The notes: generated from the sequence alone by a model not told the origin. Counted from the first letter of the stretch, positions 1 through 9,221 are shown. The stretch is 64,000 bases of DNA from Burkholderia sp. Bp8992 (GCF_003853705.1 NZ_QTQI01000005.1:248001-312000); one strand, 5' to 3'. A program made the numbers and translations.

Positions 1-1
1 G

Positions 2-520
2 CGCGCGCTGCGCGAGATGCGCCGCCATCACATCGGCATGGTCTTTCAGAGCTTCGCGCTGCTGCCACACAAGACGGTGCTCGAGAATGTGGTGTTCGGC
101 CGGTGGATTCGCGGCGACGCGAAGGCCGAGTCCGACAACGTCGCGCGCGACTGGATCAACGGCCGGCTCGGACTGAAGGGATACGAGCGGAAATACCCGG
201 ATGAGCTATCGGGCGGGATGCGGCAACGCGTCGGCCTTGCACGGGCGCTCGTGTCCGAGCCTGACGTGCTGCTGATGGACGAAGCGTTCAGCGCGCTCGA
301 TCCGCTGATTCGCTGTGAAATGCAGGACATCCTGCTGGAAATGCAGGCCGAACTGAAACGGACCATCGTGTTCATCACGCACGATCTCGACGAAGCGATG
401 AAGATCGGCTCCAAGATCGCGATCATGAAGGACGGCGTGGTGATCCAGGTCGGCACGCCTGACGAGATTCGCAGCGCGCCGGCGAACGACTACGTCCGGC
501 GGTTCGTGGAGGCAAGTTGA
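2..520 (+). CDS. ABC transporter ATP-binding protein, ProV-like, 5' end missing
   Basis: ATPase of an osmoprotectant-type (glycine betaine/proline) ABC importer, acting on the cytoplasmic face. The frame is open to the window edge, so the Walker A motif and N-terminus lie upstream. Visible in order: a Q-loop ([11 protein letters not shown]), the ABC signature [15 protein letters not shown], Walker [15 protein letters not shown] and the switch histidine in THDLDEAM. The HKTVLENV wording after the Q-loop and the DLDEAMKIG segment fit the ProV/OpuAA group better than generic amino-acid importers. No C-terminal CBS domains are present, unlike E. coli ProV. Its permease and binding protein are presumably upstream. 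Substrate is inferred from family only. Confidence 0.85.
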   Translation, partial: RALREMRRHHIGMVFQSFALLPHKTVLENVVFGRWIRGDAKAESDNVARDWINGRLGLKGYERKYPDELSGGMRQRVGLARALVSEPDVLLMDEAFSALDPLIRCEMQDILLEMQAELKRTIVFITHDLDEAMKIGSKIAIMKDGVVIQVGTPDEIRSAPANDYVRRFVEAS

Positions 521-592
521 TCGGGGCGTAAAACGAATTCGATGCACGTTAAGAAGGTTCGGTTCCATCACTCGATAATAGAGGAATCCATA

Positions 593-1642
593 ATGAAAAA
601 GACAATGCTTGCAGTATCGTCCACGTTGATCTGCGGCGCGGCATGCGCGCAATCGTCCGTCACGCTGTACGGCCTGATCGACGCCGGCGTGACCTACACC
701 AATCACGTGAACGATGCGTCCGGGAAAGGCGCGTCCCTTCAGTTCCAATCAGGGGTCGCCCAGTCGAGCCGATGGGGGATGCGCGGCACCGAAGACCTGG
801 GTGGCGGGACGAAGGCGATCTTTACGCTCGAGAGTTCTTTCGACGTCGGCAACGGCAAGCTGCTCGGCGGCGGCGCGGAGTTCGGCCTCCAATCGTTTGT
901 CGGCTTGAGCGGAAACTGGGGCACGGTGACGCTCGGTCGCCAGTACGATTTCATCGGCTATTACTTTCCCGCGTACGCGATTGCCGCCAATACGCCGGCC
1001 GGCTTGCTGGGCTGGAGCCTGCCTACCTACGCGTCGGGTGGATACGCGCTCGACAACCACGTGTGGGGCGACCTGATCAACAACGCGGTCAAATACGAGT
1101 CGCCCGTCATCGGCGGCTTCACGTTCGGCGCAATGTACGGCTTCGGCAATGTTGCAGGGTCACTGGGTCAGAACAGCTCCAGCAACTTCTACGTGAGCTA
1201 TGCGAACGGCCCGCTCAGCGCGGCACTCGCGTACCTGTCGATCCATAACGTGACGGCTTCGGCCAATTCCGTCGAATACGCAGCCGGTGCCGCGTACAAC
1301 ATCGGCAAGGCTCGGGTGTTCGGGTATGTCACCGACGTGCGGCTGTCGAGCGGCGACAAGGCCCGTGCGACCACCGTGGAAGGCGGCGTCAGCTATCTCG
1401 TGACGCCAGCGTTGTCGCTTGCGGGCGGCCTGCAGTATCAGGCCCGAAACAATAATGTGGGGAGCGCGAATCAGGTCATTCTGAGCGCCGACTACTTCCT
1501 GTCCAAGCGCACCGACGTTTATCTCGTCGGAACGCTGGCACACGATCATGGGTTCGGCACGCAGGCCGAGGCCGCGTTGGGTGCGTCGTCGAACACGAAT
1601 GTGCAGACTGCCGTACGCATCGCGATTCGGCACAAGTTCTGA
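593..1642 (+). CDS. Gram-negative porin, OmpC-like 16-strand family
   Basis: Outer-membrane general diffusion porin of the beta-proteobacterial type (349 aa). The ATG at 593 is chosen over an upstream in-frame ATG at 542 because GAGGA lies 7 nt before it and a signal peptide starts there (MKKTMLAVSSTLICGAACAQ, cleavage after AQ). The mature protein begins SSVTLYGLIDAGV, the usual start of Burkholderia porins, and has alternating beta-strand segments, a GRQYDFIG turn and a C-terminal ...IRHKF ending in the terminal Phe used by the BAM complex. It stands alone between the ABC ATPase and a long non-coding stretch. Solute specificity cannot be read from sequence. Confidence 0.92.
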   Translation: MKKTMLAVSSTLICGAACAQSSVTLYGLIDAGVTYTNHVNDASGKGASLQFQSGVAQSSRWGMRGTEDLGGGTKAIFTLESSFDVGNGKLLGGGAEFGLQSFVGLSGNWGTVTLGRQYDFIGYYFPAYAIAANTPAGLLGWSLPTYASGGYALDNHVWGDLINNAVKYESPVIGGFTFGAMYGFGNVAGSLGQNSSSNFYVSYANGPLSAALAYLSIHNVTASANSVEYAAGAAYNIGKARVFGYVTDVRLSSGDKARATTVEGGVSYLVTPALSLAGGLQYQARNNNVGSANQVILSADYFLSKRTDVYLVGTLAHDHGFGTQAEAALGASSNTNVQTAVRIAIRHKF

Positions 1643-2352
1643 GCGTGGAAGGCTGAAATGGCTGCGCGGCCTTGCAGCAAGCGCCAACTGTCCAGTGACG
1701 GCGTGCTGGTGCATGGTTCACGAAACCATACGGGCCGCCGGTAAAGCGGAGAAGGCGCGCTAAAGCAAGCCTTCTTTAGCCCACCCCTAGACGGGCAGTC
1801 CGGGAGAATTCCCCATCAACAAAAGCCACTCTTGGGACTACATTGGACATAGTTAAACAGCGACGCTGGAATGCATGCCGGTGAAGGGGGCGATCCAAAG
1901 TGTATTCTTGAAAATCGAAAGAACGCGTTGGCGCGCTGGGACAACGGGCATCGAGTTCTCGCAGCCCGGATAGGCAGGAAGCGCAATCAGCACGCACGAA
2001 CCCGAAAGCGACTAAGGTAGGGGCGTTGCGTACCGATTTGGATCGCTTGGACTGTCGACTGAAACATGCATCAAAGCAGGGTGTTTCGGATGACTTTAGG
2101 CTTAGCGCGATCAGTGTGCAGCCGGAAAGATGAGAACTCCAATCCCGCGATTCCGGGAAATTCTCCCAAGGGAAAAGATGGAACCTTATCACTATGCTGA
2201 GATTGCCCGCTCAAAATCAGATTTCGCACAACGCGTGACTACCACTGCCGGCGTCGCAGGGGAGTTGACACCCGTCTTCGCAAGCCGCGGTCAATGACAA
2301 TTTGCCTTGCAAACGGTGACGCGTTCAATTCGGTCTACGGTTGTCACGCGAG
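1643..2352. other. 710-bp intergenic stretch
   Basis: No convincing gene. Open frames here have no ribosome site, domain or credible composition. A short hairpin occurs at 1759-1780 (GCTAAAG ... CTTTAGC, 8-nt loop) about 115 nt after the porin stop; it lacks a T-run, so a terminator role is doubtful. The stretch separates two genes converging from opposite strands (porin +, citrate synthase -). Confidence 0.6.
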
Positions 2353-3600
2353 TTACTCCACCACCTTGAACACGCGGTTCTTGTCGATCACGCCGGCTTT
2401 CGGCAGTCTGCCATCGTTCTCGGCGGCGGGCCGCAGATGCCGATCGTCGAGCGCCGGCCCGGTATAACGGCTGCGCGGCCGGATCACCTTGCCGACGCGC
2501 AACTGCTCCATGCAGTGGGCGAGCAACCCGACGCTGCGCGCGATCGAGAACAGCCCGAACGCCGCATCGCGCGGCAACTGAAGCTGCACCGAGAGCATCG
2601 CGAGCGCGACATCGATGGTTGGGCGCTGGCCCGTGAGCGTCGTGACCTTGCCGACGAAGTGCGCGAGTTCCGCCGGCGGATCGAGTCGCGCAAGCAGCGC
2701 GGCCGCGCGCGGATCGCCGTCGGGGTAAAGATGATGACCGAAACCGGGAATCGGGATCGCGGACTTCAGGTGATGATCGACGACGCGCTCGGCCCCCAAT
2801 CGCTGCACGTCGTCGAACATCGCCCGCACGCGTCCCGACGCGTCGCCGTGCAGCGGGCCCGACAACGTCGCGAGCCCCGTCAGCAGGCAGCCCGCGAGCG
2901 ACGCGCCGGTCGATGCGGTGATGCGCGCGGCGAATGCCGAACTCGTGATCTCGTGATCGGCGACCAGCACCATCGCGCGGCGCAGCAGGTCTGCGCCACG
3001 GCTGTCGAGGGCCCAGCCGGCTGCGAGCCGCTGATGGGTGCAGAGCGTGCCTGCACCGGCATCGTCACGTGCGCCGAACGCGCGCGACACGATCGCGACG
3101 AGTTGCCCGGCCTCGATGTGCAGCGCGCTATCGAGCCGGCCGAGCGTCGAATGGCCGTGTGCGGCCAGCGTCGCGAGCATCGTGAACGCGCATTGCCGAT
3201 CGCGCTCGCCGGCCGGCAGTACGATCGCCGGCGCATCGAACGACACGGGCGTGATGGCCTGCCAAAGCAGCGCAGCCGTTTCCTCGAGCGTCGCGGTATC
3301 GGCGAGTTGAATGCTGTCGCGGCCGCGATACCACGCGCGACCCTTCGAGAACGTGGTGATGCCGCTATAGATGCACGGCTCGGCGCCGAAGATCGTGCCG
3401 GCCGCCAGCGCCGCACGTTTGCGGCCGACTTGCTTCTTGCGGCACAGCGCCACCACGTCCTCGGCGCGATACAGGCTCCTGCGCGGATCGTCCGGATCCT
3501 GCATCACGGCGATGCTGCCGCGGCTCGCGTACGCATAGACGGTCTGCGCCCGCACGCCGAGCCGCCGCGCCGCTTCCGTCAGGGTCATCCAGTTCTGCAT
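2353..3600 (-). CDS. Citrate synthase family protein with N-terminal helix-turn-helix
   Basis: Claisen-type enzyme of the citrate/2-methylcitrate synthase family (415 aa). Residues 5-40 (MTLTEAARRLGVRAQTVYAYASRG) form a MerR-like/excisionase-like helix-turn-helix, followed by a citrate synthase fold. The family's key residues are present: His216 in DHEITSSAFAAR, His251 in SGPLHGDASG, His289 in IPGFGHHLYPDGDPRA and Asp330 in PTIDVALAML, so an active enzyme is expected. A GTG at 3636 would add 12 residues; the ATG at 3600 is preferred because the HTH starts right after it, though no strong ribosome site supports either. Last gene of a minus-strand operon with a VOC protein, an MFS transporter and an SDR. 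The acyl-CoA substrate is unknown; a housekeeping role is unlikely because the usual gltA lacks the HTH. Confidence 0.85.
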   Translation of the reverse strand: MQNWMTLTEAARRLGVRAQTVYAYASRGSIAVMQDPDDPRRSLYRAEDVVALCRKKQVGRKRAALAAGTIFGAEPCIYSGITTFSKGRAWYRGRDSIQLADTATLEETAALLWQAITPVSFDAPAIVLPAGERDRQCAFTMLATLAAHGHSTLGRLDSALHIEAGQLVAIVSRAFGARDDAGAGTLCTHQRLAAGWALDSRGADLLRRAMVLVADHEITSSAFAARITASTGASLAGCLLTGLATLSGPLHGDASGRVRAMFDDVQRLGAERVVDHHLKSAIPIPGFGHHLYPDGDPRAAALLARLDPPAELAHFVGKVTTLTGQRPTIDVALAMLSVQLQLPRDAAFGLFSIARSVGLLAHCMEQLRVGKVIRPRSRYTGPALDDRHLRPAAENDGRLPKAGVIDKNRVFKVVE

Positions 3601-3658
3601 GGGAGTCTTGATGAGGTGCGGCCGCTGTGCGGCCACGTGCGCCGACTATAGACCGGGT

Positions 3659-4051
3659 TCAGTTGAATGTCATCTCGGCCGGGCGCCGCTCCAGCACTTC
3701 GACGAGGATGTTGCCGGGTGCGCGCACGAAACAGCAGCGCACGCCGGCGCGGACCCGCGCGATGGGCTGGACGATCTCGGCGCCATTGTCGACCAGGTGC
3801 GCGTAGGCCGCGTCGAGATCATCGACCAGCACGCCGAAGTGATCGATTCCCTGCACGCGCGCGCCGTCCGGCGTGATTGCCGAATGTGCGTGCGGCAGCG
3901 CGGTGATGAACAGGTTGATGTCACCGATTCGCAGGTCGACGCGACCAGGACGTCGCACGATCTCGGCGTTCAGGCAGCGCGCGAACCAGGCGGCGGTGGC
4001 TTCCGCATCGGCCGAGCAGAGTTGCAGGTGATCCCATTTGAATTCGATCAT
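3659..4051 (-). CDS. VOC (glyoxalase/bleomycin-resistance) superfamily protein
   Basis: Small 130-aa protein with the paired beta-alpha-beta-beta-beta modules of the vicinal oxygen chelate fold. Module 1 begins KWDHLQLCSADAEATAAWF; module 2 begins GIDHFGVLVDDLDAAYAHLVDNG and ends in an ILVEVLERRP strand. Candidate metal ligands are the His of WDHLQL, the His of GIDHFG and the Glu of ILVEV. Family members are isomerases, epimerases, dioxygenases or thiol transferases, so the reaction cannot be named. The ATG at 4051 precedes the first beta strand; upstream sequence in this frame overlaps the MFS gene and looks random. It lies 58 nt before the citrate synthase and 59 nt after the MFS transporter, so it is co-transcribed. 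Confidence 0.85.
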   Translation of the reverse strand: MIEFKWDHLQLCSADAEATAAWFARCLNAEIVRRPGRVDLRIGDINLFITALPHAHSAITPDGARVQGIDHFGVLVDDLDAAYAHLVDNGAEIVQPIARVRAGVRCCFVRAPGNILVEVLERRPAEMTFN

Positions 4052-4110
4052 GATGGTGGAGCGTCGGGTTGGGTAGTCAGCGCAAGGCAGGTGGGCGGCA
4101 CGAGCGCAGG

Positions 4111-5427
4111 TCAGAGTTCGATACGCGACAGCTCGCCGAGCAGCACCGAGTACGACAGTGTGCCGACGAGGCAGATCGCGCCCATCAGGTTCAGCGCCCA
4201 GAAGAAGCTGCCGGTGTGCTGCGTCACATAGCCGATCATCAGCGGCGTGGTCACGGCTGCGATATTCGCGGCGAGGCTCGTGATGCTGCTGGTGAGCCCG
4301 ACATATCGCTTGGGCGCGATCTCGGACACCGCCGCCCAGGACATCGAGCCGATGCCTTGCGCAAAGAACGCGACGGTCAGTATCGTGATCACCAGCGCGT
4401 TCGACTGCACGAAGTTGACGAGCACGATCGATGCGCCGAGGAAGGTGCCGATCACAAGCGGCGCCTTGCGCGACGACGACATCGATACACCGCGTCGGAT
4501 ACAAAGATCGGACAGATAGCCGGCGATCAGGATGCCCAGCGTCGCGCCGATGAACGGCATCGCCTGGAACAGGCCGACCTTGATCATCGACATGTGCCGC
4601 TCCTCGACCAGGTAGGTCATGAACCAGGTCGTGAAGAACACCAGCAGCGTGTTGTTGCAGAACTTGCCGAGACAGATCGCGAGGACCTGCCGATAGCCGA
4701 GCAGACGCAGCGCCATGCGCCAGTCGAATGGATCGCGCGCGGTCACGACCGGGCGACCTTCGGTGATGTAATCCAGCTCGGCCGTATTGACGCCGCGATG
4801 GCGCGACGGGTCACGATAAAGCCGATACCAGACGACGCTGAACAGGACGCCGAACGTGCCTGTCGCGAAGAACACGGCTCGCCAGCCGAATGCCGACGAG
4901 ATCCACATCAGCAGGCCGGTGAAAAGCGGCGTGCCGATGTACTGGCCCATCACGTACACACTCGTTGCGAAGCCGCGCTCCTGGACCGGGAACCACACCG
5001 TCACCGCACGCGCGTTCGACGGGAATGCGGGCGCCTCGAGCGCACCCATCGCGAGCCGCGAGCCGAGCAACATGTGGTATCCCTGCGCGACCCCCTGAGT
5101 CAGCGTCGCCAGCGACCAGCCGACGAGCGACAGCGCGTAGGCCACGCGCGAGCCCAGCCAGTCGGTGAGCACGCCCGCCGGCAGTAGCGCCATGGAGTAG
5201 GCGAGGCCGAACACGGCGAACAGCTCGCCCATCTGCACGCGCGTGAGCGCGAGATCCTTCGATAGTGCGGGTGCGACGATGCCGAGCGCGGAGCGGTCGA
5301 CGTAGTTGAGGATCGTTGCCACGAGCAACATCGACAGTACGCCGTAGCGTACCCTCGAGCGTCTTGCGGCGCCTGCATGTGTGTCGAGCCGGCGCATGGC
5401 CGAAACGTGCTCTTCTGCGGTTTTCAA
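4111..5427 (-). CDS. MFS transporter, anion:cation symporter (ACS) type
   Basis: Twelve-helix inner-membrane permease. The motif NYVDRSALGIVAPALSKDLALT after TM1 is diagnostic of the ACS family (glucarate, hexuronate, tartrate and other organic-anion permeases). DWLGSRVAY between TM2 and TM3 is the MFS loop motif, and a central hydrophilic loop (RDPSRHRGVNTAELDYI) separates the two halves. No ATG fits well: a TTG at 5427 with GGAG six bases before it is preferred; another TTG lies at 5439 and an ATG at 5397. It sits 63 nt after the SDR gene in a four-gene operon, suggesting uptake of the hydroxy- or sugar-acid that the operon processes. Confidence 0.88.
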   Translation of the reverse strand: MKTAEEHVSAMRRLDTHAGAARRSRVRYGVLSMLLVATILNYVDRSALGIVAPALSKDLALTRVQMGELFAVFGLAYSMALLPAGVLTDWLGSRVAYALSLVGWSLATLTQGVAQGYHMLLGSRLAMGALEAPAFPSNARAVTVWFPVQERGFATSVYVMGQYIGTPLFTGLLMWISSAFGWRAVFFATGTFGVLFSVVWYRLYRDPSRHRGVNTAELDYITEGRPVVTARDPFDWRMALRLLGYRQVLAICLGKFCNNTLLVFFTTWFMTYLVEERHMSMIKVGLFQAMPFIGATLGILIAGYLSDLCIRRGVSMSSSRKAPLVIGTFLGASIVLVNFVQSNALVITILTVAFFAQGIGSMSWAAVSEIAPKRYVGLTSSITSLAANIAAVTTPLMIGYVTQHTGSFFWALNLMGAICLVGTLSYSVLLGELSRIEL

Positions 5428-5490
5428 TGTCGTCTCCAATTTTTATGTGGGTTGCGCCGGGGTACTTGCCGGGCGCCCGCGCGCGTGCGG

Positions 5491-6249
5491 TCAGCCGCGT
5501 CCGACGAAGGGCATAGCACTCGCCATGATCGTCATGTTCAGAATGTTGGCTTCGAGCGGCAGGTTGGCCATCTGTACGATCGCACTTGCGACATGCGCAA
5601 CGTCGACCCGCGGCTCGGGCGCGATGCGGCCGTCGGCCTGCAGCACGCCGCTGTCCATGCGTTCGGTGAGCGAGGTCGCGGCGTTGCCGATATCGATCTG
5701 GCCGCACGCGATGTTGAATGGCCGGCCATCGAGGGCAAGCGAGCGCGTGATGCCGAGGACGGCGTGCTTCGTGGCCGTGTACGCGATCGTGTTCGGGCGC
5801 GGACTGTGGGCGGAGATCGAGCCGTTGTTGATGATGCGCCCGCCTTGCGGCGTCTGACGCTTCATCTGGCGCCACGCGGCGCGGGCGCACAGGAACACGC
5901 CGGTCAGGTTGGTCGCGACCACGTCGTTCCAGAATTGCAGCGTGTAATCGTCGATCGGCACGGCGCCGGCGTTGCGGCCCGCGTTGTTGAACAGCACGTC
6001 AAGGCGCCCGAACGTGTGCGCGATCTGTGTGAAGCTCGCGTCGACCGATGCTTCGTCGGACACGTCGGTTGGAATTGCCGCTGCCACGCCCCCGGCCCGC
6101 TCGATGATCTCTTGCGTCCCGAGGAGCGGATCGATGCGCCGGCCGAGCAGCGCGACGCTGAAACCTGCTTGCGCGAGCGCTACCGCAGCGGCCTGTCCGA
6201 TGCCGGTGCCGGCGCCCGTCACCGCCGCGATCTTTTTTCCTGTCTGCAT
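5491..6249 (-). CDS. SDR family oxidoreductase
   Basis: Classical short-chain dehydrogenase (252 aa). The nucleotide-binding motif TGAGTGIG is at residues 11-18, NNAG at 88-91, and the catalytic Ser144, Tyr157 and Lys161 are in [10 protein letters not shown]...AYTATKHAV, so it should be active. The ATG at 6249 is used because the Rossmann strand begins immediately after it; upstream in-frame codons overlap the control region. First gene of the operon reading down to the citrate synthase. It diverges from the D-2-hydroxyacid dehydrogenase, and the two share the duplicated operator at 6319-6499. Likely substrate is a secondary alcohol or hydroxy-acid; cofactor preference is unclear. Confidence 0.9.
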   Translation of the reverse strand: MQTGKKIAAVTGAGTGIGQAAAVALAQAGFSVALLGRRIDPLLGTQEIIERAGGVAAAIPTDVSDEASVDASFTQIAHTFGRLDVLFNNAGRNAGAVPIDDYTLQFWNDVVATNLTGVFLCARAAWRQMKRQTPQGGRIINNGSISAHSPRPNTIAYTATKHAVLGITRSLALDGRPFNIACGQIDIGNAATSLTERMDSGVLQADGRIAPEPRVDVAHVASAIVQMANLPLEANILNMTIMASAMPFVGRG

Positions 6250-6318
6250 TTTCACGATCTCGTCTTCAGTCCGTTGAACATGCAAAAAGCATTGCGCGGC
6301 GGCGACGCCGCAGCAATC

Positions 6319-6335
6319 TTGATTCGTTCAATCAA
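6319..6335. promoter_or_regulatory. Inverted-repeat operator, copy 1 (TTGATT-N5-AATCAA)
   Basis: Perfect 6-bp inverted repeat, TTGATT-CGTTC-AATCAA, about 70 nt upstream of the minus-strand SDR. A second copy lies at 6483-6499. The size and spacing resemble sites bound by GntR- or LacI-type dimers, but no such regulator gene is adjacent, so the protein is unknown. Confidence 0.6.
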
Positions 6336-6482
6336 CATCAACTGCGCTGTCCTGACGGGCGCAAGTCAGGGTTTTCCTGAGTTCGTGGCGGTACCGCGCG
6401 CGTGTTGCCGCGGTCTCGCACGACGGGGATATGCCCGGAGACGTTCGGGTCATCCGGCGGCGCGCACGGCCGCGCGGATATG

Positions 6483-6499
6483 TTGATCGAATCAATCAA
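6483..6499. promoter_or_regulatory. Inverted-repeat operator, copy 2
   Basis: TTGATC-GAATC-AATCAA, one mismatch from copy 1 and with the same 5-nt spacer. It sits 64 nt before the D-2-hydroxyacid dehydrogenase start. Both copies continue with a similar tail (CATCAA after copy 1, TATTGA after copy 2), so the elements look duplicated rather than coincidental. One regulator probably controls both divergent units. Confidence 0.6.
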
Positions 6500-6562
6500 T
6501 ATTGACCCTCGCCGACCGCGATTCGTAGGCTGTGCTCCGTTATCCGACCCAAGGACGAGACC

Positions 6563-7525
6563 ATGCCTGACAACAATCGCACCCAGCTGCTGGTTGCGCG
6601 ACGCGTTCCCGCCGCAGTGGCTGCGCGCGCGGCAGCCGAATTCAACGCCTATGTGACGGACGCCGACATGGACGCGCCGTCCGTCGTCGAGTTCTGTAAC
6701 CGCTATCAGACACCGGCGGTGCTGATCGGCAAGAAATCGGCGCTTCAGTCCGAGCACATCGCGGCATTGCCGTCGAGCGTGAAGATCATCGCGAACGCGA
6801 GCGCCGGCTACGATCACATGGACGTCGCCGCCGCGCGTGCACGCGGAATCGTGGTCAGCAACGCACCCGACGCGCTGACCGACTGCACGGCCGATTTCAC
6901 GATACTGCTGATGCTGGCCGCGTGCCGGCGTGCGTCGGAGTACGAGCGTATCGTGCGGGCCGGTTGGGGAAAGTCGTTCGGCATGACCGACATGCTCGGC
7001 ACGCGCGTGAACGGCAAGACGCTCGGGATTGTCGGTTTCGGCCGGATCGGCCGTGCAGTCGCGCAGCGTGCGCGCGGCTTCGGGATGAAGATCGTCTATA
7101 CCGACCGGCGTCCCGCAGCGCCCGACATCGAGGCCGGCGCGCGCTATTGCGGGGATCTCGACACGCTGCTGCCGCAGTGCGACATCCTGACGTTGCACGT
7201 GCCCGGCGGCGGCATGCCGTTGATGACACGTCGCGAATTCGGCTTGCTGCGCGACGGTGCGGTGCTCGTGAATGCGGCGCGCGGTAGTCTCGTCGACGAA
7301 GATGCGCTGTACGACGCGTTGACCTCGCATCGGCTGTTCGCCGCGGGGCTCGACGTTTATCGGAACGAGCCCAACATCGATCCGCGCTTTGCCACACTCG
7401 ACAATGTGTTTCTGTCGCCGCACATGGCCAGTGCGACCATCGAGACGCGCGACCAGATGGGGCTCACGGCGCTCGACAATGTCGCGGCCGTGCTGGACGG
7501 GAGGAGGGCGCCGAACGCGCTGTGA
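6563..7525 (+). CDS. D-2-hydroxyacid dehydrogenase
   Basis: NAD(P)-dependent dehydrogenase of the glyoxylate/hydroxypyruvate reductase type (320 aa), interconverting a 2-oxo acid and its D-2-hydroxy acid. The dinucleotide motif GFGRIG is at residues 158-163. The family's catalytic set is present: Arg240 in NAARGSLVDE, Glu269 in DVYRNEPNI and His287 in LSPHMASAT. The N-terminal catalytic domain carries the usual ANASAGYDHMDVAAARARGI substrate-loop sequence. It is divergent from the SDR/MFS/VOC/citrate-synthase operon with shared operators, so it probably belongs to the same catabolic route. Substrate not determinable. Confidence 0.92.
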   Translation: MPDNNRTQLLVARRVPAAVAARAAAEFNAYVTDADMDAPSVVEFCNRYQTPAVLIGKKSALQSEHIAALPSSVKIIANASAGYDHMDVAAARARGIVVSNAPDALTDCTADFTILLMLAACRRASEYERIVRAGWGKSFGMTDMLGTRVNGKTLGIVGFGRIGRAVAQRARGFGMKIVYTDRRPAAPDIEAGARYCGDLDTLLPQCDILTLHVPGGGMPLMTRREFGLLRDGAVLVNAARGSLVDEDALYDALTSHRLFAAGLDVYRNEPNIDPRFATLDNVFLSPHMASATIETRDQMGLTALDNVAAVLDGRRAPNAL

Positions 7526-8075
7526 TGACCGTGGCCGCGGGTGCTGACCCATGCCGGGGTATATCCGATCGAGGGAACCCCGGCTGTCGGCGCGTCGTTA
7601 CTTCAACAATCGCTGCGCCATCAGCACTTCGTGCGCGGCCTTGAACGGGCGGAGGCCCTGCCGAATACCCGAATAAGCAGCCGCATGCACCAGCATCGCT
7701 TTTGTCTCGTCAAGGGAGGAGGGACGACGGACGCCCAAATCTCGATGGTTGCCGTGCTTCCTGCTAGAACTCGCCTGATGCGGCTACTCGATGCCTCCGC
7801 ATCTCGATTCCATGAAACATTGAATTCCGTCGTCTCCGTTCGATATAAGTCATAAGAGGTCATATAACATGTGGATGTGAGTCATCACAGTAAATGTGCG
7901 GACAATAGTCGGAGAGAGGTTGTGCAACGATGGGTCTTGTTATACGATGACTGACCAATGTCGCGGCCGACGGCACGCAGTCGAACGGTCTCGCACTGCT
8001 GCCGTCGTCCGTCACATCGCATTTTCCGCCGTCGGCCGCATCCATGCCCCGACCCTCCGCACCGGGAATACGTTC
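7526..8075. other. 550-bp intergenic stretch
   Basis: No convincing gene. It includes an AT-richer segment around 7840-7875 with a repeated GTCATA, which may hold the promoter of the enolase-superfamily gene. The frame of that gene is open back to 7896, but the extra residues are rich in Arg/Cys and do not resemble the family. Confidence 0.5.
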
Positions 8076-9221
8076 GTGAAAATCGTCGCCATCGAAGTCA
8101 TTCGTCTCTCGCTCGCATTCGACGCGGGCCGCCGTCCCGTCGCCGCAGTTGAACCGGCCGCTGCGGACACGTATAACGCCGCAGACCGCTCGCTGCACCG
8201 AATGGAGTCGCTGCTGGTCAGGCTTACCGATAACGCAGGGCGGGTGGGTTGGGGTGAAGCATTCGGTCATCTGATCAATCCCGTCACGTTCGCCGCGCTC
8301 GAAGGCCCGGTCGGCCGCTGGTTCAAGGGCGCCGAATTCGAGCCGACGTGGCGCGGGATCGCTGCATTGCGCGACGCGGCCGACCGCGCGCTGCATGCGT
8401 TCGGGCGCACCGGACCGGTGCTGTATGCATTGTCCGCGATCGACACGGCGCTGCACGACCTCGCCGCGCAGGCGGCCGGCGTGCCGCTGTATTGCTGGCT
8501 CGGCGGCCATCGCGACGAGATCGACGTGTATGCGAGCCTGGTCAGCTACGACAACGACCCCGACGAAGTCGCGCGCCACGTGCGGCGTGCGTCGGACGAA
8601 CAGTTCCGGCGCATCAAGCTGCACGAGACGCAACGTGCAGCCATCGCGGCCGCGCGAGCGGCATTGCCGGCCGGCAGTGAGCTGATGGTCGACGTGAACT
8701 GCCCGTGGACGGCGAACGACGCGCTGCGGCACGTGAGCGAACTTGCCGACCTGCGACTTGGCTGGATCGAGGAACCGGTGTGGCCGTGCGACGACGCGGA
8801 CGGCGTCGCGCGCGTGCGCGGCGCCGGCGTGCCGATCGCGGCGGGCGAGAACGCGTCGGGCGTCGCGGGCTTTCGCGACCTGTTCGAACACGGCGCGCTC
8901 GACGTCGCGCAGCCTAGCATTGCGAAGATCGGTGGACCGACCGGCATCGCGGAAGTGATCGCGCTCGCGGAGGAGCACGGCGTGCGGGTCGTGCCGCACT
9001 GTTTCTATTACGGAGCGGGGCTGCTGGCGACCGCGCACGTGGTCGCGACGCTACCGGACGACGTCGCGCTCGAAATTCCCTATCTCGACTGGCCCGAGCG
9101 GCTGCATGACGCGCAGCGGCCCGGGGCGCGGCTGCGCTTGCCCGATGTGCCCGGGCTTGGCTTCTTGCCGGACGAAGCGGTGCTGGCACGCAACACGATC
9201 GCGCACGCGACGATCGGTTGA
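8076..9221 (+). CDS. Mandelate racemase/muconate lactonizing enzyme family protein
   Basis: Enolase-superfamily enzyme (381 aa from a GTG at 8076), expected to abstract a proton alpha to a carboxylate and usually a sugar-acid dehydratase or racemase. Metal ligands are Asp206 (LMVDVNCPW), Glu232 (WIEEPV) and Glu258 (AAGENAS). Base candidates are Lys181 in RRIKLHE and His308 in VVPHCF. Two departures from the classic pattern: the second Lys of KxK is His183, and the Asp usually seen before KIGG is Ser281 (QPSIAKIGG). The start is placed where the capping-domain strand VKIVAIEVIRL begins; the ribosome site is weak. The ACS-type transporter directly downstream suggests a sugar-acid substrate. Confidence 0.88.
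   Translation: MKIVAIEVIRLSLAFDAGRRPVAAVEPAAADTYNAADRSLHRMESLLVRLTDNAGRVGWGEAFGHLINPVTFAALEGPVGRWFKGAEFEPTWRGIAALRDAADRALHAFGRTGPVLYALSAIDTALHDLAAQAAGVPLYCWLGGHRDEIDVYASLVSYDNDPDEVARHVRRASDEQFRRIKLHETQRAAIAAARAALPAGSELMVDVNCPWTANDALRHVSELADLRLGWIEEPVWPCDDADGVARVRGAGVPIAAGENASGVAGFRDLFEHGALDVAQPSIAKIGGPTGIAEVIALAEEHGVRVVPHCFYYGAGLLATAHVVATLPDDVALEIPYLDWPERLHDAQRPGARLRLPDVPGLGFLPDEAVLARNTIAHATIG

Noticed and set aside
1759-1780. Hairpin GCTAAAG/CTTTAGC as porin terminator
   Set aside because: No T-run, AT-rich short stem, and more than 110 nt from the stop codon; too weak to list as a terminator.
1776-2192. 138-codon open frame on the minus strand in the gap after the porin
   Set aside because: No ribosome site, no domain-like segments, and composition typical of chance frames in GC-rich DNA.
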